A DNA stretch of 64,000 bases from Streptomyces uncialis (GTDB lineage Bacteria; Actinomycetota; Actinomycetes; Streptomycetales; Streptomycetaceae), in NCBI RefSeq assembly GCF_001905345.1, contig NZ_LFBV01000006.1, positions 310,001 to 374,000 on the forward strand, in the 5' to 3' direction. How positions within the stretch are numbered: position 1 is the stretch's first letter; every line of letters starts with the position of its first letter. Below the pieces are notes generated by a model. The model saw nothing but the letters and a program-made list of their open reading frames with translations, made no database searches and was not told the DNA's origin. Below, in pieces: positions 42,826 to 51,061 of the stretch. The translations under genes were made by a program, and so were the position numbers.

Positions 42826-43182
42826 CTAGACGGTCGAGTGCAGACGCAGGGTCCGCACCCCACCGCGGATGAGGAGTTCGACGATGCGCTCGCCCGCCGG
42901 CTTGCGCACACCGGCGCCGCACTCGGGGCAGGTGAAGGAGTAGAAGGTGGTGTTCGCGGAGCCGCCGATCGCCAGCCGCAGAGCGGGGGCGGACAGTTCG
43001 AAGCGGGCCCGGCAGTCGGGACAGCCCGCCTTGAAGACCATGGGCGTCACCCGCTCCAGACTGGAGATGTCCGGGATGTCGGAGGACATATCGGCGGCCG
43101 GGCCACCGGGCGGGACGGAACCGGACGGGACGGCGGCGGACGGGGCGGAACCAGGTGGGACGGGGCCGGGCGGCACGGTCAC
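42826..43182 (-). CDS. Zinc-ribbon-type protein of unknown function
   Basis: The 118-residue protein contains two CxxC pairs, CPDC at about residue 58 and CPEC near 87, with the fold-like sequence FKAGCPDCRARFELSAPALRLAIGG and FYSFTCPECGAGVRKPAGERIVELLIRGGV. Two such knuckles suggest a zinc ribbon. The first 35 residues are Pro/Ser/Gly-rich. The GTG start at 43182 is selected because it overlaps the pafC stop as GTGA; a downstream ATG at 43089 remains possible. It is translated with pafB/pafC and the small membrane protein. Function not recognised. Confidence 0.7.
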   Translation of the reverse strand: MTVPPGPVPPGSAPSAAVPSGSVPPGGPAADMSSDIPDISSLERVTPMVFKAGCPDCRARFELSAPALRLAIGGSANTTFYSFTCPECGAGVRKPAGERIVELLIRGGVRTLRLHSTV

Positions 43183-44210
43183 GGTCGCTCCCGCCGGTCG
43201 TCGGACACGTCGGCCGCGTCGTACCCGTCGTATGCGGCGAGCGCCTCCCGGGCCGCGTGCCGGGCGCTGTCGGCGAGCTCCTTCGGGGCGACGATCCGTC
43301 CGTCCCGGCCGAGCCGCAGGGCGAGCCGCCGCAGGGAGGCCGGTTCCGGGGTGCGCAGGGTGATCCGCAGTCCGCCGTCCCCGAGTTCCTCCGCGCTGTC
43401 GTGCGGGTAGTACTCCGCCACCCAGCGGCCTCCGGGGCCCACCTCGATCACCACCTCGGGGTCCTCGGCGGCGGGCTGCACCAGAGCCTGGGAGAGGTCC
43501 CGCAGCTCTATCTCGGGCGGCGCGGACGGCTCGTCCAGGACCTTGATCTCCGCGACCCGGTCCAGCCGGAACGTGCGCCGCGCCTCGGAGCGGCGGCACC
43601 ACGCCTCCACATAGGTGTGACCGACGCTGACCAGGCGGATGGGGTCGATCTCGCGTTCGGTGACCTCGTCGCGGGCGGGAGAGTAGTACTTGATCCACAA
43701 CCGGCGGCGCTCGGAGATCGCCCGGTCCACATCAGCGAAGACACCGCCCTCGGACTCGAAGGTGACCGAGAGCCGGTTGCTGGGCCCAGCCGCTTCCCCG
43801 GCGGCGGTCTCCACCTTGGCGGTGGCCCGCAGCAGGGCCTGCCGGTCGCTCTCCCGCAGTCCGGGCAGGGTGGCCACCGCGCGGGCGGCGACGAGCAGGG
43901 CGGTCGCCTCGTCGGCGGAGATCCGCAGCGGGGCCGCGGCCTCGGCGCTGAGCGCGCCCGGGTTGCGCCACCAGATGCGGTCGCCGTCGGTGTCGATGTC
44001 GAGGAGGTCACCGCCCCGGAAGCTGGTCCCGCACATGGGCAGCACGTCGAGGTCGGAGATCAGCTCGTCCTCGGTGATCCCGAAGGCACGGGCGACGTCC
44101 TCGACCCGCGCTCCCGGGCGCTCCCGCAGATAGGTCACCAGCGACAGCATGCGGCGGGTCTGGTCGATGGCGTTCACCGGGCGCGCGGGCCTGGCGGGTT
44201 TCGCTGCCAC
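43179..44210 (-). CDS. pafC: WYL-domain transcriptional regulator PafC
   Basis: The 343-residue protein has an N-terminal winged HTH (RRMLSLVTYLRERPGARVEDVARAFGITEDELISDL) and a WYL domain with RRLWIKYYSPARDEVTEREIDPIRLVSVGHTYVEAWC. PafB and PafC form a heterodimer in mycobacteria that activates DNA-damage genes without LexA/RecA. GTG 44210 has AGGAG upstream. It follows pafB by 11 bases and ends in a 4-base overlap with the zinc-ribbon gene. The Pup-proteasome gene set nearby supports this assignment. Confidence 0.9.
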   Translation of the reverse strand: MAAKPARPARPVNAIDQTRRMLSLVTYLRERPGARVEDVARAFGITEDELISDLDVLPMCGTSFRGGDLLDIDTDGDRIWWRNPGALSAEAAAPLRISADEATALLVAARAVATLPGLRESDRQALLRATAKVETAAGEAAGPSNRLSVTFESEGGVFADVDRAISERRRLWIKYYSPARDEVTEREIDPIRLVSVGHTYVEAWCRRSEARRTFRLDRVAEIKVLDEPSAPPEIELRDLSQALVQPAAEDPEVVIEVGPGGRWVAEYYPHDSAEELGDGGLRITLRTPEPASLRRLALRLGRDGRIVAPKELADSARHAAREALAAYDGYDAADVSDDRRERP

Positions 44211-44221
44211 GGTCGTCTCTC

Positions 44222-45199
44222 CTACCCCTTGGCCACGGCACGCAGCCGGTCGACCACATCGGCCCGCAGCTCGGCGGGTTCCAGGACCACCACGTCGGGT
44301 CCGAACTCGACCAGCCACGCGTCCAGCCCGTGCCCGTACGGAATCTCCAACTCGTCCCACCCGTTCCCGAGTTCCCGGACGTTCTCCGCCTTGGCCCGGA
44401 GGGGGTACCCGGACCCGGCGCGCAGCCTGATCCGCGCGCTGCGGTCGGCGCTCTCCCCCGCCCAGCTGGCGACGGTCTCCCGGACGGTGACGACATCGGG
44501 GACGGGGACGCGGTAGGCGCCCGCGCGGCTGCGGACCCGCCCGGTGATCCGGGACAGCCGGAACACCCGCTCCGCGCTCCGGTCGCGGTCCCAGCCCGCG
44601 AGGTACCAGTGGCCGCGCCAGCACTCCAGGGCCCAGGGCTCCACCTGGCGGGGCTCGGGCCGGGCCGCGTTCGCCTTGCGGTAGTCGAACTGGACGGGCC
44701 GCCGGTCGCGGCAGGCCAGCATCAGCGGTTCGAACGCGGCCTCGTGGACAGGGATGCGCGGCTCCAGGGCGCCATGGCCCTCGTAGGGGTCGACCTCCTC
44801 GGGGAGTCCCGCCGCGCGCAGCTTCTGGAGCGCGCCGCTGGCGGCCCCGGCGAGCCGGGCCTGCTGCCAGACCTTGGCGGCGAGCCCGAGGGCGGCGCCC
44901 TCCTCGGCGTCGAGGGAGAGGGGCGGCAGCCGGTTGCTGTCACGGCGCGCCTGGTAGCCGACGTCGCCGTCGACGCTCTCCACGGTCGCGATGACCAGGC
45001 CGAGCTCGCGCAGATCGTCCTTGTCGCGCTCGAACATCCGGTTGAACGAGTCGTCGGAACCGGGTCCGCCGTCACCGGGGCCGAACGTCTCGACGTACGC
45101 CTCGATGGAGCCCCGCAGTTCCCGCTTGCTGAGCGGCCGCCGTGTCCCGAGAAGACACAGCGCCAGATTCATCAGCCGCTCGGCCTTGGAGATGGCCAT
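44222..45199 (-). CDS. pafB: WYL-domain transcriptional regulator PafB
   Basis: The 325-residue protein has an N-terminal HTH (SKAERLMNLALCLLGTRRPLSKRELR...) and a WYL domain: AFEPLMLACRDRRPVQFDYRK, VEPWALECWRGHWYLAGWDRDR. With PafC it forms the heterodimeric DNA-damage response activator. ATG 45199 is chosen, as conserved sequence begins with MAISKAERL; the extra 10 codons upstream are not used. Located upstream of pafC, the two make an operon. Confidence 0.9.
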   Translation of the reverse strand: MAISKAERLMNLALCLLGTRRPLSKRELRGSIEAYVETFGPGDGGPGSDDSFNRMFERDKDDLRELGLVIATVESVDGDVGYQARRDSNRLPPLSLDAEEGAALGLAAKVWQQARLAGAASGALQKLRAAGLPEEVDPYEGHGALEPRIPVHEAAFEPLMLACRDRRPVQFDYRKANAARPEPRQVEPWALECWRGHWYLAGWDRDRSAERVFRLSRITGRVRSRAGAYRVPVPDVVTVRETVASWAGESADRSARIRLRAGSGYPLRAKAENVRELGNGWDELEIPYGHGLDAWLVEFGPDVVVLEPAELRADVVDRLRAVAKG

Positions 45200-45274
45200 C
45201 GACGCCTTACGTCCTCTCGTTCGCCCCACCCGCCCGTCGACCGTACCGCCCCGGGGTGTCGCGGGAAAAGCCGA

Positions 45275-45300
45275 GGGCCCACGCCCGGAGGCGTGGGCCC
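45275..45300. terminator. Terminator after the FKBP gene
   Basis: Eleven-base perfect stem (45275-45285 with 45290-45300), tetraloop CGGA, 30 bases after the FKBP stop on the minus strand. Confidence 0.8.
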
Positions 45301-45333
45301 GCTCCTGATCGGATGTGATCAGTTCCGGCGTTC

Positions 45334-45705
45334 TCAGACCGAGATCAGGTCACACACGAAGATCAGCGTCTCGCCGGGGGCGATCCGGCCGCCCGCGCCA
45401 CGGTCACCGTACGCGAGGTTCGCCGGGATGGTCAGCTTGCGGCGACCACCGACCTTCATGCCCTGGATGCCCTGGTCCCAGCCCGCGATGACCTGGCCGG
45501 CGCCGAGCTTGAACTGGAGCGGCTGACCGCGGTCCCAGCTGGCGTCGAACTGCTCACCGGTGGAGAAGGCCACGCCCACGTAGTGGACGGAGACGGTGTC
45601 GCCGGCCTTGGCCTCGGTGCCGTCGCCCTCCCAGACCTCGACGATGTCGAGGGCGGTGGGGGCCGGGCCTTCGGGGAAGTCGATCTCGGGCTTCTCGATG
45701 CTCAC
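45334..45705 (-). CDS. FKBP-type peptidyl-prolyl isomerase
   Basis: The 123-residue cytosolic protein is a single FKBP domain: VSVHYVGVAFSTGEQFDASWDRGQPLQFKLGAGQVIAGWDQGIQGMKVGGRRKLTIPANLAYGDRG, given here only by its ends, with the GQVIAGWDQG core and the C-terminal LIFVCDLISV. It catalyses cis-trans isomerisation of prolyl bonds. It is the second FKBP gene, 57 bases after a lipoprotein paralogue. Confidence 0.93.
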   Translation of the reverse strand: MSIEKPEIDFPEGPAPTALDIVEVWEGDGTEAKAGDTVSVHYVGVAFSTGEQFDASWDRGQPLQFKLGAGQVIAGWDQGIQGMKVGGRRKLTIPANLAYGDRGAGGRIAPGETLIFVCDLISV

Positions 45706-45762
45706 GTCAATTGCTCCTGCTCAGGATGGATCAGCAACCCGCACAGTGTGCCATCCCCGCTG

Positions 45763-46761
45763 TCACATCTTCGCGAGGATGTCGACGGAGAAGACCAGGG
45801 TGGAGTCCTTCTTGATCGGCGAGTCCTTCGGCGGGTTGTCCCCGTACCCGAGGGCCGGCGGGACGACGATCAGCACACGGCTGCCGACCTTCTTGCCGGT
45901 GAGCCCCTGCGCCCAGCCCTTGACGACCTGCTGGAGCGAGAACTGGGTGAGCTGCCCGCGCTTGTAGGAGGAGTCGAACTCCTTGCCGTCGGCCCACAGC
46001 ACGCCCTTGTACTGGACGAGGACCTGGTCGTCGGCCTTCAGCTCGGCGCCGTCGCCCTCGATGACGTACTCGGACACCAGCTTCGTGGGCGCGGCCGTCT
46101 TCGGCACGTCGATGGAGGGGGCCTTGCCGTCGGTGTCGGTGCCGACCTTCGGCAGGGCCTTGTCGTCCTGCGCGGCCGTGTCGCCCTTGGCGGAGCTCTT
46201 GCCGTTGAACGAGTCCACGATGTCGACGACGAACACCAGCGTGTCGGTGCCCTTGATACCGGCCTGCGGATTGCCCTGCTCGCCGTAGCCGAGCGCCGGG
46301 GGGAGGACCAGCTCGACCCGGGAACCGGCCTTCTTGCCCACCAGCGCCTGGTCCCAGCCGGGGATGACCTGGCCGACACCGATCTGGAAGACCGCGGGCG
46401 CGCCCCGGTCGTAGGAGTTGTCGAAGACCTTCGCCGTGTCCCAGATCTGACCGAGGTAGTTCGCCTGGAGGAAATCGCTCTTGGCGACCGTCACCCCGTC
46501 GCCCTGGACGACCGTCTTGACGGCGAGGTCCGACGACGGCTTGCCGGTGCCCTTGGCGACGGTCGGCTTCTCACCGAACTTGGTGCCCTTGGTGATGTCC
46601 GGGACGGGACCGGACACGATCTTCGCGGACGGGGCGGCCGAGTTCGCCGGCGACGGGCTGGAACTGCTGCTGGCGCTGCTCTTGTCGGGCTTGTCGTCAC
46701 CGCATCCGGCGAGTGTCAGCAGTCCGGCGGGAACAGCGAGAAGGAGAGAGCGTCGGCGCAC
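45763..46761 (-). CDS. Lipoprotein with two FKBP isomerase domains
   Basis: The 332-residue protein opens with a lipoprotein signal (MRRRSLLLAVPAGLLTLAGC, lipobox LAGC, C20) and a Ser/Lys-rich linker. Two FKBP-like domains follow at about 95-200 and 230-330; the first has QVIPGWDQALVGKKAGSR, the second QQVVKGWAQGLTGKKVGSR. The duplication suits an extracytoplasmic foldase at the membrane. A cytosolic FKBP gene follows. It is probably not a drug target homologue in any special way. Confidence 0.9.
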   Translation of the reverse strand: MRRRSLLLAVPAGLLTLAGCGDDKPDKSSASSSSSPSPANSAAPSAKIVSGPVPDITKGTKFGEKPTVAKGTGKPSSDLAVKTVVQGDGVTVAKSDFLQANYLGQIWDTAKVFDNSYDRGAPAVFQIGVGQVIPGWDQALVGKKAGSRVELVLPPALGYGEQGNPQAGIKGTDTLVFVVDIVDSFNGKSSAKGDTAAQDDKALPKVGTDTDGKAPSIDVPKTAAPTKLVSEYVIEGDGAELKADDQVLVQYKGVLWADGKEFDSSYKRGQLTQFSLQQVVKGWAQGLTGKKVGSRVLIVVPPALGYGDNPPKDSPIKKDSTLVFSVDILAKM

Positions 46762-46903
46762 GGTGGGGGCCTCGTATCGGTCGATCTTGCGGATGGCGTG
46801 CGCGCCACCTTACTGAGGTTCCTCCGCGCCCCGGCGCTCCGGCCCGCGGCCGGAACGGACCGGTCCCGAAGGGTCGCCCCGGGGCCGCGGAGCCACCACG
46901 GGA

Positions 46904-46937
46904 AGGGGCGCCGTACGGGAAAACGTACGACGCCCCT
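46904..46937. terminator. Terminator downstream of pafA
   Basis: Inverted repeat with 14-base arms (46904-46917 and 46924-46937), one mismatch and a GGAAAA loop, 43 bases after the pafA stop on the minus strand. Confidence 0.75.
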
Positions 46938-46979
46938 GGAGCGTTCCGGCGGCGGACCTGCCGCCGGGCCGCGATCCGC

Positions 46980-48341
46980 TCACATTCCGGCGATCAGCTT
47001 CTCCACCCGCTCGTCCACCGAGCGGAACGGGTCCTTGCACAGCACGGTGCGCTGCGCCTGGTCGTTGAGCTTGAGGTGCACCCAGTCGACGGTGAAGTCC
47101 CGGCGCTGTTCCTGGGCGCGGCGGATGAAGTCACCGCGCAGTCGGGCGCGGGTGGTCTGCGGGGGCACCGACTTGCCCTCGAAGATCTTCATGTCGTTGC
47201 AGATACGGGCTGCCCGGCCACGCTTCTCCAGCAGGTAGTACAGGCCGCGGCGGCGGTGGATGTCGTGGTAGGCGAGGTCTATCTGGGCGACCCGGGGGTG
47301 GGACATGGTGATGTTGTTCTTGGCCCGGTACTGCTCGATGAGCTGGTACTTCATCACCCAGTCGATCTCGGTGGAGATCTTGTCCAGGTCGTCGTTCTCG
47401 ATGGAGTCCAGGGTGCGGCCCCAGAGCTCCAGGACCTGGTCGACCGTGCCGGTGCGGATGCCCCGGCGCTCGACGAAGTCGACGGCCTTCTCGTAGTACT
47501 CGCGCTGGACGTCCAGCGCGGACGCCTCGCGCCCGCTCGCGAGCCGGACCTTGCGGCGGCCGGTGATGTCATGGCTGACCTCGCGGATCGCCCGGATCGG
47601 GTTCTCCAGGGTCAGGTCCCGCATCACCGTGCCGGCCTCGATCATGCGCAGCACAAGGTCCGTGGCGCCGACCTTGAGGAGCATGGTCGTCTCGGACATG
47701 TTGGAGTCGCCGACGATGACATGGAGCCTGCGGTAGCGCTCCGCGTCCGCGTGCGGTTCGTCGCGGGTGTTGATGATGGGGCGGGAACGCGTCGTCGCGG
47801 AGCTGACGCCCTCCCAGATGTGCTCGGCGCGCTGGCTGACGCAGTACACCGCGCCACGCGGGGTCTGGAGCACCTTGCCCGCGCCGCAGAGCAGTTGGCG
47901 CGTGACGAGGAACGGGATGAGAATGTCCGCGAGCCGGGAGAACTCGCCGTGCCGTGACACCAGATAGTTCTCGTGGCAGCCGTAGGAGTTTCCCGCCGAG
48001 TCCGTGTTGTTCTTGAAGAGATAGACGTCGCCTGCGATTCCCTCCTCGTGCAGACGGCGTTCGGCGTCGACGAGCAGTCCTTCGAGAATCCGCTCACCGG
48101 CCTTGTCGTGAGTGACCAGCTCGGTCACATTGTCACATTCCGGGGTGGCGTATTCCGGATGTGATCCGACATCGAGGTACAGGCGGGCGCCGTTGCGCAG
48201 AAAGACATTGCTGCTCCGGCCCCATGACACGACACGGCGGAAGAGGTACCGCGCCACCTCGTCAGGAGACAGGCGGCGCTGTCCCCTGAACGTACATGTG
48301 ACGCCGTACTCGTTCTCCAGCCCGAAAATGCGGCGGTCCAT
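46980..48341 (-). CDS. pafA: Pup ligase PafA
   Basis: The 453-residue protein opens MDRRIFGLENEYGVTC, the PafA signature of the glutamine-synthetase-related ligase, with RLYLDVGSHPEYATPECD, KNNTDSAGNSYGCHENYL and IINTRDEPHADAERYRRLH (ATP and active site residues). It attaches Pup, through its C-terminal glutamate, to lysines of target proteins. Streptomyces possess it with the proteasome. It is at the end of an operon after an MFS gene whose stop is only nine bases upstream. Related to Dop in the same cluster. Confidence 0.96.
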   Translation of the reverse strand: MDRRIFGLENEYGVTCTFRGQRRLSPDEVARYLFRRVVSWGRSSNVFLRNGARLYLDVGSHPEYATPECDNVTELVTHDKAGERILEGLLVDAERRLHEEGIAGDVYLFKNNTDSAGNSYGCHENYLVSRHGEFSRLADILIPFLVTRQLLCGAGKVLQTPRGAVYCVSQRAEHIWEGVSSATTRSRPIINTRDEPHADAERYRRLHVIVGDSNMSETTMLLKVGATDLVLRMIEAGTVMRDLTLENPIRAIREVSHDITGRRKVRLASGREASALDVQREYYEKAVDFVERRGIRTGTVDQVLELWGRTLDSIENDDLDKISTEIDWVMKYQLIEQYRAKNNITMSHPRVAQIDLAYHDIHRRRGLYYLLEKRGRAARICNDMKIFEGKSVPPQTTRARLRGDFIRRAQEQRRDFTVDWVHLKLNDQAQRTVLCKDPFRSVDERVEKLIAGM

Positions 48342-48350
48342 GACTGAACA

Positions 48351-49610
48351 TTACGCCTGATGCCCTGTACTGAAACCGGGTTGGGCCGCACCGTTCCGAT
48401 CATTTTCCGATGACCCGGTGACCCGCGCCGTGTCCACGGGAGCGGCGAGGACCCGGTGGGTGGCCGTCAGGACGACCAGCGCGGCGGCCCCGACGAGGGC
48501 CGGGACGGCGAACGCCCAGCGGGTGCCGCCCCACTCCACGACCGGGCCCGCGACGGCGGTTCCGGCGGACGCGCCGACCGTGAAGGTGGTCACGAGCCAG
48601 GAGAACGCCTCCGTCACGGTCCCGCGCGGGGCGTGCCGGTCCACCACCACGAAGGCGCAGGCGATGGCGGGTGCCAGGAACACTCCCGCGAGCGCGCACA
48701 GCAGCGTCATACCGACCGGTCCGGGGACCAGGACCAGCGGTACGTAGCACAGGGTCAGGAACACCGTCAGGACCCGCAGCCGCACCTCCGGCGCCCCGGT
48801 CCACCGGCGTGAGCCGTACACCGTGCCGCCGATGAGCGCGCCGAGTCCCAGGGCGGCCATCAGCCAGCCGTACACGGCGTCACCGCCGTGCCCGTCCGCG
48901 TAGGACACCCCGGCGACGGTGATGGAGCCGAGGGCGGCGCCGATGAACAGGAACACCCCCAGCAGGGCCAGCAGTCCGGGTGAGCGCAGGGCGCCGAGCC
49001 AGTGGGCCTCGCGCGGCGCCGAGCGCCACGCGCGCGAGGGCTTCGACACGACCACGGAAAGGGCGCCCAGCACCCCGACGGCATTGATGACCAGCAGGGC
49101 GGTCTGCGGGGACCACAGCGACACGCACAGGGTCACGAGCAGCGGTCCGATGGTGAACATCACCTCCTGGGCGATGGCGTCCATCGCGTACGCGGTGTGC
49201 ACCTGGTCCTCGCGGCGCAGCACGTTCGGCCACAGCGCCCGCAGCCCGCCCTCCAGGGGCGGGGTGAAGAGGCCGGCGGCGGCGACGGCGGTGTACGCGA
49301 GGGCGAGGTCATCGGGTCCGGTGAACGCGAAGACGGCCATCGCGAGGGCCGACGCGAGCGCGGCGGGCAGCTGTACGCGCGGCTGGCCGCGCAAGTCCAC
49401 CAGCCGTCCCAACAGGGGCTGCCCGACGGCGTTGGTGAGTCCGTAGACGGCCGCCAGGGCCCCGGCGAGGCTGTAGCTGCCGCCCGCGTCACGGATGAAC
49501 AGCACGATCGCGATGGGGGCGGTGGCGTTCGGCAGCCGCCCCACCAGGGTGCCGGTCAGCAGCCGTCCGGCGTGCCGTGTGCGGAGGATCTCCGCGAATC
49601 CCGAGGCCAT
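48351..49610 (-). CDS. MFS transporter
   Basis: About 419 residues with roughly twelve membrane segments: RLLTGTLVGRLPNATAPIAIVLFIRDAGGSYSLAGALAAVYGLTNAVGQPLLGRLVDLRG is the N-terminal half with the conserved MFS loop GRLVDLRGQPR. Likely a drug or metabolite exporter. It is next to pafA (9 bases before it) and divergent from a LacI-type regulator with an inverted repeat between them. This suggests ligand-controlled transport. ATG 49610 begins the conserved sequence. Confidence 0.88.
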   Translation of the reverse strand: MASGFAEILRTRHAGRLLTGTLVGRLPNATAPIAIVLFIRDAGGSYSLAGALAAVYGLTNAVGQPLLGRLVDLRGQPRVQLPAALASALAMAVFAFTGPDDLALAYTAVAAAGLFTPPLEGGLRALWPNVLRREDQVHTAYAMDAIAQEVMFTIGPLLVTLCVSLWSPQTALLVINAVGVLGALSVVVSKPSRAWRSAPREAHWLGALRSPGLLALLGVFLFIGAALGSITVAGVSYADGHGGDAVYGWLMAALGLGALIGGTVYGSRRWTGAPEVRLRVLTVFLTLCYVPLVLVPGPVGMTLLCALAGVFLAPAIACAFVVVDRHAPRGTVTEAFSWLVTTFTVGASAGTAVAGPVVEWGGTRWAFAVPALVGAAALVVLTATHRVLAAPVDTARVTGSSENDRNGAAQPGFSTGHQA

Positions 49611-49633
49611 GCGTGCCCTCTCCTCAGAAGTGT

Positions 49634-49660
49634 TACGTATAACGAAGCCCGTCATACGTA
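49634..49660. promoter_or_regulatory. Candidate LacI operator between the MFS and LacI genes
   Basis: TACGTAT (49634-49640) and ATACGTA (49654-49660) form a perfect 7-base inverted repeat with a 13-base spacer in the divergent promoter region. Each half contains the self-complementary TACGTA. Confidence 0.55.
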
Positions 49661-49697
49661 CCATGGCCCCACCCGCCGGTCCACCCCGTGGACCTCG

Positions 49698-50912
49698 GTG
49701 AAAGCGGCCGTGGCGACAAAGCGGCCACCCGGTCCCCGCGCGTCGCCGGGCCCGGTGGGCGGCACAGTGGAGGCAGCGTTGGACACCGGCGGACCAGGCC
49801 CGGACGGCGACGGGACGGCGCGCCCCGCGGGCGGCGGGCCGCGGCCACCGGCCACCGGCTCCCTCGTCGGCACACCCCCGCCCGGCCCCTCCGCGGCGGG
49901 CCGGGGCACCCGCCCGACCAGCCGGGACGTGGCACGGGCCGCCGGTGTCTCGCAGGCCGCCGTCTCGCTCGTCCTCGGGGACAAATGGCGCGGCCGGGTC
50001 GCGGAGACCACCGCCGAGCGGGTGCGCACCGCCGCGCGGGACCTCGGCTACCGGCCCAACCTCGCCGCGCGGACCCTGCGGCTCGGCAGGACCCGTACGG
50101 CACTGCTGGTGGTGCCCGCCCTGACCAGCGAGTTCTTCGCCGGGGTGTACGCGGGCGCCGCCCGGGTCGCCGCCGAGCACGATTTCGGCGTGATCCTCTA
50201 CCCCTCCCCCATCGGGACGGGCCCGGCCCCCGACCCGTTCGCGTCCGCGCGGACCGCCCTCGACGGGGTGATCGCGTCGTCCATGTCGGCGGGGACCCTC
50301 ACGGCCATCCGCGGCGACGAGCTGCCGCTCGTGATGCTCGACTCCGACCCGGGCGGCGGCCCCGGCGCCACCACGGTCAACCTCGACATGGCCGACGGGC
50401 TCCGCCAGGTGGCCCGGCATCTCCTCGCCCTCGGGCACCGCGACTTCCTGCATCTCGCCGCGGACATCGACTCCTGGACCTTCCACCAGCGCGCCGACGG
50501 CCTCGCCGACGCCCTCGGCGGCTCACGGGCGGCCCTCCGGACGATCGCCGCCCCGCTGCGGGTGGACGCGGCCCGCGACGCCGCGACGGCCGCGCTGCGC
50601 CTTCCGGGGCGGCGGCCCACCGCCGTCGTGTGCGACGACGACGTCCTGGCCGTCGGTGTCCTCAAGGCGGCCCGTGCGCTGGGCCTGCGGGTCCCCGGTG
50701 ACCTCTCCGTCGCCGGTGTCGACGATCTGACCCTGGCGACGGCCGTGGAGCCCGAGCTGACCACGGTCCGGCTCCCCGCCGAGGACGTCGGCGCCCATGG
50801 GATGCGCGCCCTGCTGGCCGTCCTGGACGGTCACCGGCCGCCGTCCACCACGCTGCCCGTCGAGCTGGTCGTCCGCGCCTCGACCGCACCGCCCCCCGGC
50901 CGGTCCGGCTGA
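49698..50912 (+). CDS. LacI-family transcriptional regulator
   Basis: The 404-codon frame from GTG 49698 holds a LacI HTH (SRDVARAAGVSQAAVSLVLGDKWRGRVAETTAERVRTAARDLGYRPNLAARTLRLGRT) at about residue 75-135 and a periplasmic-binding-like ligand domain after. FFAGVYAGAARVAAEHDFGVILYPS and CDDDVLAVGVLKAARALGLRVPGDLSVAGVDDL are typical. The start is uncertain: about 70 residues precede the HTH and several in-frame GTG codons (49755, 49767) would fit. It is divergent from the MFS transporter gene, which it probably controls. The pafA ligase gene lies beyond that. Confidence 0.85.
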   Translation: MKAAVATKRPPGPRASPGPVGGTVEAALDTGGPGPDGDGTARPAGGGPRPPATGSLVGTPPPGPSAAGRGTRPTSRDVARAAGVSQAAVSLVLGDKWRGRVAETTAERVRTAARDLGYRPNLAARTLRLGRTRTALLVVPALTSEFFAGVYAGAARVAAEHDFGVILYPSPIGTGPAPDPFASARTALDGVIASSMSAGTLTAIRGDELPLVMLDSDPGGGPGATTVNLDMADGLRQVARHLLALGHRDFLHLAADIDSWTFHQRADGLADALGGSRAALRTIAAPLRVDAARDAATAALRLPGRRPTAVVCDDDVLAVGVLKAARALGLRVPGDLSVAGVDDLTLATAVEPELTTVRLPAEDVGAHGMRALLAVLDGHRPPSTTLPVELVVRASTAPPPGRSG

Positions 50913-50954
50913 CGGCGGGCAGCGGCCCGGACACCGGCTCAAGGGCACGACGAA

Positions 50955-50984
50955 GACCCCGGCCGGCGGCTGCCGACCGGGGTC
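50955..50984. terminator. Terminator after the LacI gene
   Basis: Eight-base perfect arms (50955-50962 and 50977-50984) with a 14-base loop, 43 bases after the LacI stop. Confidence 0.7.
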
Positions 50985-51007
50985 CGGTACTGCATGTGCT
51001 CCCGCTG

Positions 51008-51061
51008 TTCCCGCGCGCGGGAAGGCGCTAGTCCTTCCCGCGCGCGGGAAGGCGCTAGTCC
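51008..51061. repeat. Tandem 27-base duplication of a perfect terminator palindrome and the prcA stop
   Basis: Each 27-base unit (51008-51034 and 51035-51061) carries a perfect 16-base palindrome TTCCCGCGCGCGGGAA and the reverse-strand segment that codes Lys-Asp-stop of PrcA. The duplication keeps frame (9 codons), so a second Lys-Asp-stop lies after the first. It acts as a doubled terminator for prcA. Confidence 0.85.
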
